This document shows positions 1 through 6,283 of a stretch of DNA of 6,753 nucleotides, piece by piece. Numbering within the stretch: position 1 is the first letter of the stretch; the number at the start of each line of letters is the position of its first letter. The stretch comes from Fidelibacterota bacterium (GTDB lineage Bacteria; Fidelibacterota; UBA2242; JAFGTP01): NCBI GenBank assembly GCA_029939785.1, contig JAOZSG010000193.1, positions 1 through 6,753 on the forward strand. The letters are read 5' to 3'. The notes under the pieces were generated by a model. It was not told the DNA's origin. It ran no database searches and saw only the letters and a list, made by a program, of their open reading frames with translations. A program made the position numbers and the translations under genes.

Positions 1-252
1 TTCTCTTTTTCCGATTCCAATATCATTTGGTCCGAGAAAGATAGCATGCCCACCAAGCTGAGTCATTCCCGTTTCAAAAGAAACACGGGTACGAGCAGAT
101 GGTTTCGCAAAAATCATCGCCAGAGTTTTGTTTTTCAGGGGAAGATATTCTTTACCACTTTTTACTTTTGCTTTTACTTTTGCAGCAATTTGAAATGTTT
201 CTTTGATTTCTTCGGTTGTAAAATCTGTTATATGTATAAAATGTTTAGGCAT
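1..252 (-). CDS. argF: Ornithine carbamoyltransferase ArgF, N-terminal part (3' end cut off by window edge)
   Basis: The first 84 codons are present; the frame runs off the left edge. The enzyme converts ornithine and carbamoyl phosphate to citrulline in arginine biosynthesis (cytoplasmic trimer). Visible are the start MPKHFIHITDFTTEEI, a Lys-rich helix, and the carbamoyl-phosphate-binding motif SARTR at 52-56 within FAKPSARTRVSFETGM. Then come QLGGHAIFLGPNDIGIGKRE, typical of ornithine rather than aspartate carbamoyltransferases. The second motif residue is Ala where many enzymes have Thr (STRTR), a common variant. The ornithine-binding C-terminal domain lies outside, so acetyl- or succinylornithine specificity is not strictly excluded, although the S-x-R-T-R context fits ordinary OTCase. 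The ATG at 250-252 follows hslU by 17 bases, with AGGA at 261-264 spaced 8 bases, so it can be translated from the same message as hslU. Confidence 0.92.
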   Translation of the reverse strand, partial: MPKHFIHITDFTTEEIKETFQIAAKVKAKVKSGKEYLPLKNKTLAMIFAKPSARTRVSFETGMTQLGGHAIFLGPNDIGIGKRE

Positions 253-260
253 ATTTACTT

Positions 261-264
261 TCCT
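261..264 (-). promoter_or_regulatory. argF ribosome binding site
   Basis: The 17-base hslU-argF gap reads TAAAAAGGAAAGTAAAT on the minus strand. AGGA is 8 bases before the argF ATG and supports that start. Confidence 0.65.
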
Positions 265-269
265 TTTTA

Positions 270-1631
270 TTATAAAATATATTTACTCAAATCTTTATCA
301 TGAATAATATCTGATAATTTTTCTTTTACCATTTTACGGCTAATTACAACTTTTTGTTTACCATCTTCTGGTACATTAAATAATATATCTTCCAGCAATG
401 TCGAAAGAATTGTGTGCAATCTTCTTGCACCAATGTTTTCCATTCTTTCGTTTGCTTTCGCAGCAAGAACAGCTATCTCTTCCACCGAACCTTCATCAAA
501 TTCCAAATCAACATCTTCTGTTGCAAGTAATGCTTTATACTGTTTTAAAAGTGCGTTTTTAGGATTTTTTAAAATCTTTATAAAATCATCTTTATTAAGA
601 CTTGAAAGTTCCTGACGAATTGGAAAACGTCCCTGGAGTTCAGGAATAAGATCAGATGGCTTAGTCATGTGAAAGGCTCCGGCAGCAATAAAAAGGATAT
701 GATCGGTTTTTACTACTCCGAATTTTGTTTGTACATCTGAGCCTTCCACTATTGGAAGAATATCTCTTTGTACACCTTCTCTCGAAACATCCTGACCTTT
801 TCCGCCATATTCACTGTTTTTTGCTATTTTATCAATTTCATCCAGAAAAATAATTCCCGATTGTTCTACACGCCTAACAGCTTCTTTTTTGATAGCTTCC
901 ATATCTATCATCTTTTGAGCTTCTTCTACTTTAAATATCACACGTGCTTCTGCTACAGTCACTCTTCTTTTTTTCTTTTTTTTAGGAAATGCATTTCCAA
1001 GCATTTCAGAAATATTTAATCCCATTTCTTCCATTCCAACAGGACCAAATATTTGCATTCCGGAAACACCTCCTTCGGATACAATGATTTCAATAACTCT
1101 ATCTTCCAAACTACCATTATCAAGCATTGCACGAAATTTTTCTCTGGTTTTTGACAAAGACGTGTCACTTTCTTCATCTAAACCGGTTTTTTTAACCGGA
1201 GGCAATAATTCATCTAAAATTCGTTCATTTGCCATTTGCATTGCTTGTTTTTCTACTTCTCTTATTCTTTCTGCTTTGACCATATTTATAGAAATGTTCG
1301 CCAGGTCACGAATCATAGATTCGACATCCCTGCCAACATACCCAACTTCAGTAAATTTTGAAGCTTCTACTTTCAAAAACGGTGCATGAGCAAGGTTTGA
1401 AAGTCGCCTGGCAATTTCAGTTTTGCCCACTCCTGTTGGGCCGATTAGAATGATATTATTTGGCATAATATCATCTTTAATATCACCTTCTACGTTTTGA
1501 CGTCGCCATCTGTTACGAAGTGCAATAGCAACTGCTTTCTTAGCTTTTTGTTGGCCAATAATATATTCATCAAGTTTTGCTACTATTTCTTTCGGGGTTG
1601 ATTCCCCTTTATTTAAAAGTTTTTTATTCAT
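270..1631 (-). CDS. hslU: ATP-dependent protease HslUV, ATPase subunit HslU (ClpY)
   Basis: HslU is the AAA+ hexamer that unfolds substrates and threads them into HslV. The 453 residues agree with the usual ~443-465. The N-terminus carries the family motif TPKEIVAKLDEYIIGQ (12-27). Walker A is GPTGVGKT (64-71), the pore loop GYVG (97-100), and Walker B IIFLDEID (260-267). The inserted I-domain, which is specific to HslU and absent from ClpX, lies about 110-245 and includes a basic run at 217-223. Sensor and arginine residues follow: FIAAGAFH (314-321), ELQGRFPIR (331-339) and GARRLHT (401-407). The C-terminal tail ends DKDLSKYIL, the conserved peptide that inserts into HslV and activates it. 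The start ATG follows the hslV stop after one base with only a weak GAG upstream, so translation probably depends on coupling to hslV. A small hairpin lies in the I-domain coding sequence. Confidence 0.98.
   Translation of the reverse strand: MNKKLLNKGESTPKEIVAKLDEYIIGQQKAKKAVAIALRNRWRRQNVEGDIKDDIMPNNIILIGPTGVGKTEIARRLSNLAHAPFLKVEASKFTEVGYVGRDVESMIRDLANISINMVKAERIREVEKQAMQMANERILDELLPPVKKTGLDEESDTSLSKTREKFRAMLDNGSLEDRVIEIIVSEGGVSGMQIFGPVGMEEMGLNISEMLGNAFPKKKKKRRVTVAEARVIFKVEEAQKMIDMEAIKKEAVRRVEQSGIIFLDEIDKIAKNSEYGGKGQDVSREGVQRDILPIVEGSDVQTKFGVVKTDHILFIAAGAFHMTKPSDLIPELQGRFPIRQELSSLNKDDFIKILKNPKNALLKQYKALLATEDVDLEFDEGSVEEIAVLAAKANERMENIGARRLHTILSTLLEDILFNVPEDGKQKVVISRKMVKEKLSDIIHDKDLSKYIL
1183..1199 (-). 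repeat. Small perfect inverted repeat within hslU
   Basis: The hslU message contains CCGGTT, five A residues, then AACCGG: a 6-base-pair stem with an A-rich 5-base loop. It encodes part of PPVKKTG (residues 144-150) in the I-domain. No U-tract follows, so it is not an intrinsic terminator, and it may be only a by-product of the coding sequence. Confidence 0.45.
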
Positions 1632-1632
1632 T

Positions 1633-2175
1633 TTAAAGCTCTATTATTGAAAAGTTATTATTTGTATAAATACAAATTTCTGATGCTATCCTAAGTGATT
1701 CCTCAACTACTTCTTTTGCAGATAAATCACTATATTTCATTAATGCTCTTGCTGCTGCGGTAGCATAAGGTCCACCTGAACCAATAGCAAGAATATCATC
1801 ATCAGGCTCTATTACATCGCCTGTTCCTGATATTATTAATAATGTTTCTTTGTCCATTACTGCAAGCAGAGCTTCCAATCGTCTAAGATATTTATCAGTT
1901 CTCCATAATGTCGCAAGCTCAATAGCTGCACGTCTTACATCACCATTGTACTGCTCAAGTTTACCTTCAAACTTTTCAAAAAGTGCAAAAGCATCTGCAG
2001 TAGCACCGGCAAATCCGATCATAATTTTGTCATTATAAAGCTTTCTGACTTTCCTGGTTTTATGCTTCATGATAGTGTGGCCCTGAGTTACCTGACCATC
2101 ACTACCAAGTGCAACTTTTCCATTTTTTTTTATTCCTACAACTGTTGTTGAGCGAATTTTTTCAATATTTCCCAT
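1633..2175 (-). CDS. hslV: ATP-dependent protease HslUV, peptidase subunit HslV (ClpQ)
   Basis: HslV forms the double hexameric, proteasome-beta-like chamber of the cytoplasmic HslUV protease and degrades proteins unfolded by HslU. The 180-residue product matches the family. A 9-residue leader (MGNIEKIRS) precedes TTVVGI; processing would expose Thr10 as the N-terminal nucleophile. Counting Thr10 as 1, Asp26 falls at 17 and Lys42 at 33, the expected active-site positions. Other family motifs are GSDGQVTQG (24-32), GFAGATADAFALFE (54-67), WRTDKYLRRLEA (91-102), AIGSGGPYA (130-138) and EICIYTNN (166-173). The protein is complete and no key residue is missing. hslU starts one base after its stop. 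The best upstream ribosome binding site lies unusually far from this ATG (17 bases); an in-frame ATT three codons upstream would be better spaced, so the exact start is open by three residues. Confidence 0.97.
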   Translation of the reverse strand: MGNIEKIRSTTVVGIKKNGKVALGSDGQVTQGHTIMKHKTRKVRKLYNDKIMIGFAGATADAFALFEKFEGKLEQYNGDVRRAAIELATLWRTDKYLRRLEALLAVMDKETLLIISGTGDVIEPDDDILAIGSGGPYATAAARALMKYSDLSAKEVVEESLRIASEICIYTNNNFSIIEL

Positions 2176-2192
2176 TTTTGTAATTCTATATT

Positions 2193-2197
2193 CTCCT
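2193..2197 (-). promoter_or_regulatory. Distant ribosome binding site before hslV
   Basis: AGGAG starts right after the hflC TAA stop, but 17 bases separate it from the hslV ATG at 2173-2175. An in-frame ATT at 2182-2184 would be 8 bases away. No other clear Shine-Dalgarno sequence lies between, so this site is probably the one used, either with long spacing or with the non-standard start. Confidence 0.55.
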
Positions 2198-2198
2198 A

Positions 2199-3161
2199 TT
2201 ATTTTGATGAATTTAAATATTTAAAGAATTCATTATCAGTAGATAATATCAAACTTGTATTTGAATCTATTGCCTTTTCATAAGCAGTTAAGGTTCTTAA
2301 AAATGCATAGAATTCCCTGGAATCTGTAGATTTATTATAAGCAGTAGCATAAATATTTAATGCTTTTGCATCAGCATTTCCTTTAGTTTCCTGTGCTGTT
2401 TTATAAGCTCCTGACATAATCTCTTTAATTTTCTGATTAGTCTTACCAATAATTCTTTGTTTTTCACCCTGCCCAATTGCTCGGTATTTTTCTGCAATTC
2501 TTCTTTGTTCTGATATCATTCTATCAAAAACTTTTTTCTGAACATCTTTATTATAATTGATTCTTTTAAATCTGAAATCAACGACAGAAATACCAAGTTC
2601 CAGTTCATTTAATTTTTTTTGAACCTGTGCTAAAACATTTTCAGTTATTTGTGTTCTTGCACCATCAACAAATTCATCTCTGGATTCATTTGCAATGTTT
2701 ATCTCATTAGCATCTCCAAATTCAATTATATTCATTTTCCTGTCAGTACTTTTCACAATTTCCGGCATTGTTCTACTGGCAACTTCATCTCTTACATGAC
2801 CATCAAGTAAATCATCAAGTCTTGAATGTGCAGTATTTTCTGTTTTTACAGCTTTATAAAATTTTAATGGATCAGTAATTTTCCATCTTGCAAAAGTATC
2901 GATAAAAATATATTTATTATCTTTTGTTGGAATTTCCTGAGGAGAACCATCCCATTCAAGAACTCTTTTGTCAAACTTAATAACTTTCTGAATAAACGGT
3001 ACTTTAAACTGAATTCCGGCATCTACATATTTATCTCCTATCGGTTCACCAAACTGTGTAATTATTGCTTGTTCAGTCATATTTAATATAAATACAGAGT
3101 TAAGCCCAATGATAATTACTATAATTAGAAATATTAAAAAACCTACACTTTTCCCTTTCAT
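2199..3161 (-). CDS. hflC: FtsH modulator HflC (SPFH/band-7 membrane protein)
   Basis: HflC is the obligate partner of HflK in the membrane cage around FtsH. The 320 residues (E. coli HflC has 334) start with a membrane segment at about 7-27, followed by the SPFH domain (NMTEQAIITQFGEPIG, then AGIQFKVPFIQKV). The motif DKRVLEWDGSPQEIPTKDNK at 64-83 is characteristic of HflC rather than HflK. The helical region carries RIAEKYRAIGQGEKQRIIG at 221-239. The C-terminal part has IYATAYNKS, EFYAFLRTLTAYEKAI and FFKYL, which closely follow the family. The segment usually written RGEGDA reads KGNADA here (260-265), a small departure. The start is decided by a near-perfect ribosome binding site, AGGAGG at 3169-3174, 7 bases before the ATG and encoded by the last codons of hflK. 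A 23-base gap leads to hslV. Confidence 0.96.
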   Translation of the reverse strand: MKGKSVGFLIFLIIVIIIGLNSVFILNMTEQAIITQFGEPIGDKYVDAGIQFKVPFIQKVIKFDKRVLEWDGSPQEIPTKDNKYIFIDTFARWKITDPLKFYKAVKTENTAHSRLDDLLDGHVRDEVASRTMPEIVKSTDRKMNIIEFGDANEINIANESRDEFVDGARTQITENVLAQVQKKLNELELGISVVDFRFKRINYNKDVQKKVFDRMISEQRRIAEKYRAIGQGEKQRIIGKTNQKIKEIMSGAYKTAQETKGNADAKALNIYATAYNKSTDSREFYAFLRTLTAYEKAIDSNTSLILSTDNEFFKYLNSSK

Positions 3162-4147
3162 TTCAAGACCTCCTTTCCAGATAAATTCAATAATGGTAGA
3201 ACCGTATTTTTCAGATCCTTATCAACAATATATTTTTTATCTATTTTCTCATAAACTTGTTCCATAGTTTCGAGATATAATCTTTTTCTGGTTATATTCT
3301 TTGCTTTTACATATTCTGAAAAAACTGATTCAAAAAGATTTGCATCACCTTCAGCTCTATTTGTTCTGTTAATAGCATACCCTTTTGCTTCCTGAAGAAT
3401 TTTTTGTGCTTCTCCTTCCACTTTATAAATCTCTTTATTGTAGATACGCTGTGCTTCATTGATTACTGTTTCCTGTTCCTGTTTTGCTCTATTCACTTCA
3501 TTGAATGAATCTCTCACAGGTTCAGGTGGTAATACTTCTTTAAGTTGTACAAGTTTGATACTAATACCAATCTTATAACTATCCATTATATCCTGCATTT
3601 TTTCTTTTGCAATATTTGCAATCTGAACTCTTTCTACCTGAAGTGTCTCATGAAAAGATCGATCTCCAATGACCTTTCTCATTACTGATTCACTTACATT
3701 ACGAATTGTTCCCTGTACATCTCTTACATTAAAAAGTGCAGCGACCGGATCATCAATCCTATATTGAACAATCCATTTAACATCAGATATTTTCATATCA
3801 CCATTTAATATCCAGGCTTCATCAGTGTAAACACCAGAAGAATACCTGCTTTTTACTCCCGCACTCAAAGTACGAAAACCAAACTCTTCTTTATATTGGT
3901 AATCAACTTTCACTTTATAGAGTTTGTCCACATTCCATGGAATTTTCCAGCGTAATCCTGGATTTGAAGTATGATGGAATTTACCTAATCGTACCACAAC
4001 TCCTCTCTCATTCGCATCTACTGAATAAAATGATGTTACTGCAGTAATTATGATAACTATTGCGATAAATCCAAATATCACCATCCAAAAACTAGAGGAT
4101 GAAATTTCAAATTCGTTTTCTCCAACCTTCACTTTTTTCCAAGCCAT
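3158..4147 (-). CDS. hflK: FtsH modulator HflK (SPFH/band-7 membrane protein)
   Basis: HflK pairs with HflC in a large membrane assembly that encloses the FtsH protease and limits its access to membrane substrates. The 329-residue protein has a short cytoplasmic N-terminus, one membrane segment at about 20-40 (hydrophobic, Ile/Val-rich), then an SPFH domain from about 43 (VDANERGVVVRLGKF, LRWKIPW) to about 215. A family hallmark, QLKEVLPPEPVRDSF, lies at 201-215. A charged helical region rich in Glu, Gln, Lys and Ala (about 216-280) matches the coiled coil that forms the cage wall. It is shorter than E. coli HflK (419 residues) because the Gly-rich N-terminal extension and long C-terminal tail are missing. 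The start is well supported: AGGAG at 4155-4159 lies 7 bases before the ATG and overlaps the rpoN stop. The end overlaps hflC by four bases (ATGA). The HflK assignment rests on the order, the PPEPV motif and the partner gene. Confidence 0.93.
   Translation of the reverse strand: MAWKKVKVGENEFEISSSSFWMVIFGFIAIVIIITAVTSFYSVDANERGVVVRLGKFHHTSNPGLRWKIPWNVDKLYKVKVDYQYKEEFGFRTLSAGVKSRYSSGVYTDEAWILNGDMKISDVKWIVQYRIDDPVAALFNVRDVQGTIRNVSESVMRKVIGDRSFHETLQVERVQIANIAKEKMQDIMDSYKIGISIKLVQLKEVLPPEPVRDSFNEVNRAKQEQETVINEAQRIYNKEIYKVEGEAQKILQEAKGYAINRTNRAEGDANLFESVFSEYVKAKNITRKRLYLETMEQVYEKIDKKYIVDKDLKNTVLPLLNLSGKEVLK
3167..3176 (-). promoter_or_regulatory. Strong hflC ribosome binding site inside hflK
   Basis: The last hflK codons (Lys-Glu-Val-Leu-Lys, stop) spell AAAGGAGGTC followed by TTGAAATGA. 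The AGGAGG core is 7 bases from the hflC ATG, which itself overlaps the hflK TGA. This is the strongest Shine-Dalgarno site I found at a gene start in the window. Confidence 0.85.
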
Positions 4148-4153
4148 GTCTTA

Positions 4154-4159
4154 TCTCCT
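4154..4159 (-). promoter_or_regulatory. hflK ribosome binding site overlapping the rpoN stop
   Basis: On the minus strand the sequence reads TAGGAGATAAGACATG: AGGAGA begins inside the rpoN TAG stop and AGGAG lies 7 bases before the hflK ATG. This fixes the hflK start and lets ribosomes finishing rpoN reload on hflK. Confidence 0.8.
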
Positions 4160-5534
4160 ATATTTTTCTTCTCAATCTTGCGACTGGAATATTTAATTGT
4201 TTCCTGTATTTCGCGACGGTTCGTCTTGCTACAGGAAATCCTGCATATTTTAATAATTCAGATAATTTGTCATCGCTGTAAGGTTTTTCCTTATTTTCAT
4301 CATCACAAATTTCCTGTAATTTATTTTTAATAATTCTTGTAGATATTTCTTCGCCATAACTATTCATCAGACCTTCATTAAAAAAGAATTTTAATTCATA
4401 AATTCCGGAATAAAGTTGTACATATTTTCCATTAGTTACCCTGCTTATGGTTGATATATCCATTTTTACTATATCTGCAATATCCTTAAGAATCATTGGT
4501 TTCAATGGTTGACTATTGTCTTCAAAAAATTGTTTTTGTTTTTCTATAATTGCATTCATAACCCGAATCATTGTAACTCTTCTTTGATGAATTGCCTGGA
4601 TAAACCAATTTGCCATATCTACTTTTTTCTTTAGATAAAATTTAGTATCATTATCTACTTTTTTCTTTTTCTTCAACATATCAAGATAACTTGAATTCAA
4701 TCTCAACTCTGGGATTCTGGAGTCATTTATTTCTATTATATATTCACCATCCATTTTATTAACAATTAAATCAGGGACAATATATCCAGGATCTTCTGAA
4801 TCTATCGCATTTCCAGGTTTAGGATTAAGTCTTAGAATTATATCCTGTGCCAGAGAAAGTCTTTCTTTTTCCCAGCCTAATTTACTCAAAATTCGTTGAA
4901 ATCGCCTATTAGCAAAATCATCAAAATGATCTCGTATCAAAATAATTGCATCTTCGATTTCTATACTTTTTTCACTACTATGGATTAACTGAATATAAAG
5001 ACATTCTCTCAAATCACGAGCACCAATACCCAGTGGATCAAGTCCTTGTATCTGCTTTAGTACTTTATTAACACTCTCTTTGGATTCACTTAAAGTCATC
5101 GCAATATTTTCTACAGGAAGAGTTAGATATCCTTTATCATCAAAATTCCAGATAATCTCACGGGCAATTCTTTCTTCAGATTCATCTAAATGTAATAATT
5201 TAAGTTGATCAATAATTTCTTCCGCAAATCCTGTAACATCGGGTTGAATCCATTTTATTTCCTGCTTACTTTTATCATATTCCCTTTTGGGTTTGAAGTC
5301 ATCATTTTGTGGCAGGATATCTTCCCAGTCAATATCATCTTTTTCGTTCTCTTCTTTTTCTTTATCTTTTGTAGTCTCGTCTTCCTCTAAAACAGGATTT
5401 TGTTCCATTTCCTTTATAACTCTGGCTTCTAACGATAGTGTCGTTAATTGCAGAATGGTGGATTGTAATATTTGCTGCGGAGTTAGTTTTAACTCCTGAG
5501 ACAATTTTTGAATTTGAGATTGATTTAATTGCAT
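4158..5534 (-). CDS. rpoN: RNA polymerase sigma-54 factor RpoN
   Basis: RpoN directs RNA polymerase to -24/-12 promoters that open only with AAA+ activators. The 458 residues contain all expected regions. Region I, the activator-responsive segment, spans about 1-50 and is rich in Gln and Leu (LSQELKLTPQQILQSTILQL). An acidic region II follows at about 50-85. The core-binding part lies around 100-260 (GLDPLGIGARDLRECL at 164-179, LNPKPGNA at 236-243). A helix-turn-helix sits around 347-370 (LKDIADIVKMDISTISRVTN). The RpoN box ARRTVAKYRK at 436-445 recognises the -24 element and is essentially canonical. The start ATG shares one base with the lptB stop (TAATG), with a modest GGAAAG upstream, which points to coupled translation. 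lptB-rpoN adjacency is common, but the usual downstream hpf and ptsN are absent here. The targets cannot be read from this window; I noticed no -24/-12 site, but gene-free space is minimal. Confidence 0.98.
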   Translation of the reverse strand: MQLNQSQIQKLSQELKLTPQQILQSTILQLTTLSLEARVIKEMEQNPVLEEDETTKDKEKEENEKDDIDWEDILPQNDDFKPKREYDKSKQEIKWIQPDVTGFAEEIIDQLKLLHLDESEERIAREIIWNFDDKGYLTLPVENIAMTLSESKESVNKVLKQIQGLDPLGIGARDLRECLYIQLIHSSEKSIEIEDAIILIRDHFDDFANRRFQRILSKLGWEKERLSLAQDIILRLNPKPGNAIDSEDPGYIVPDLIVNKMDGEYIIEINDSRIPELRLNSSYLDMLKKKKKVDNDTKFYLKKKVDMANWFIQAIHQRRVTMIRVMNAIIEKQKQFFEDNSQPLKPMILKDIADIVKMDISTISRVTNGKYVQLYSGIYELKFFFNEGLMNSYGEEISTRIIKNKLQEICDDENKEKPYSDDKLSELLKYAGFPVARRTVAKYRKQLNIPVARLRRKI

Positions 5535-6283
5535 TATCTTTCCAATGTAAAACTGTTACCTAAGTATAGTCGTTTAGCTTCTTCATCATTTGCTAAGAAA
5601 TCTGAAGTGCCTGTTTTTAAAATACGCCCTTCAAATAATAAATATGCTCTGTCAGTTATTGACAAAGTTTCATGTACATTATGATCTGTTATCAGAACTC
5701 CAATATTTTTTTCTCTTAAATTTATAATAATTTTCTGTATATCTTCAACTGCTATTGGATCAACACCAACAAAAGGTTCATCAAGTAATATAAAATCCGG
5801 ATTTGTTACTAATGCTCTTGTGATTTCTGTCCTTCTTCTTTCACCACCTGATAAAGTATATGCTTTACTTTTTCGAATATGCCTGATTGATAATTCATCA
5901 AGTAATCTTTCCAATCGCTCTTTTCGCTCTTTTTTACTAATATTCAAAAATTGAAGAACAAGCATGATATTTTCTTCAACGGTCAGTTTTCTAAAGACAG
6001 ATGCCTCCTGGGCAAGATACCCAACTCCCATTCTCGCTCTTTTAAACATCGGCAGATTTGTTAGATTTGTTTCATTAAGAAAGATATTTCCCTGATTTGG
6101 TCGTAACATACCGGTAACCATTCTAAATGTTGTAGTTTTTCCTGCTCCGTTTGGACCAAGTAATCCTACAATTTCACCCTTTGCTACTTCCAGTGATACA
6201 TTTTTGACTACTTCACGTTTACCAAACTTTTTGAAAAGTCCTTCTCCACGTAAAACTTTTCTTTCAGTATTCTGACTATTCAT
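5534..6283 (-). CDS. lptB: LPS export ABC transporter ATP-binding protein LptB
   Basis: LptB is the cytoplasmic ATPase of the LptB2FG(C) complex and powers extraction of lipopolysaccharide from the inner membrane. With the ATG at 6281-6283 it has 249 residues, close to the usual ~240. ABC motifs appear in order: Walker A GPNGAGKT (43-50), Q-loop Gln92 (YLAQE), signature LSGGE (144-148), Walker B FILLDEP (164-170, with Glu169 the expected catalytic base) and switch His201 (TDHNV). The C-terminal YLGNSF is typical of LptB and distinguishes it from LivF/LivG-type ATPases. The frame is open further upstream to a GTG at 6320-6322, which would add 13 Lys-rich residues encoded inside lptC. I prefer the ATG because it gives the family length and a compact 8-base overlap, although its ribosome binding site is weak (purine-rich only). 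The stop codon overlaps the rpoN start as TAATG. Confidence 0.96.
   Translation of the reverse strand: MNSQNTERKVLRGEGLFKKFGKREVVKNVSLEVAKGEIVGLLGPNGAGKTTTFRMVTGMLRPNQGNIFLNETNLTNLPMFKRARMGVGYLAQEASVFRKLTVEENIMLVLQFLNISKKERKERLERLLDELSIRHIRKSKAYTLSGGERRRTEITRALVTNPDFILLDEPFVGVDPIAVEDIQKIIINLREKNIGVLITDHNVHETLSITDRAYLLFEGRILKTGTSDFLANDEEAKRLYLGNSFTLER

Noticed and set aside
970..986. A-rich run in the hslU message (A8, G, A7; encodes Pro-Lys5-Arg2) containing A-AAA-AAG, a classic slippery heptamer for -1 frameshifting.
   Set aside because: A -1 shift would meet a TAA about 15 codons later and give a truncated I-domain. Lys/Arg runs at this point are usual in HslU, and I saw no stimulatory hairpin just downstream.
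46..1389. Plus-strand open frames of 60-101 codons opposite argF and hslU.
   Set aside because: They lie antisense to clearly conserved coding sequence, are rich in Phe/Ser/Lys as expected from reverse-strand reading of AT-rich genes, and show no recognisable domain.
2176..2198. The hflC-hslV gap as a possible promoter or terminator.
   Set aside because: At 23 bases it is too short for a full promoter, and it contains no inverted repeat or U-tract.
4099..5499. Plus-strand open frames opposite hflK and rpoN, some with hydrophobic stretches resembling membrane segments.
   Set aside because: The hydrophobic runs come from the complement of Lys/Glu-rich coding sequence, notably the acidic region II of rpoN. 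No ribosome binding site or family match is apparent.
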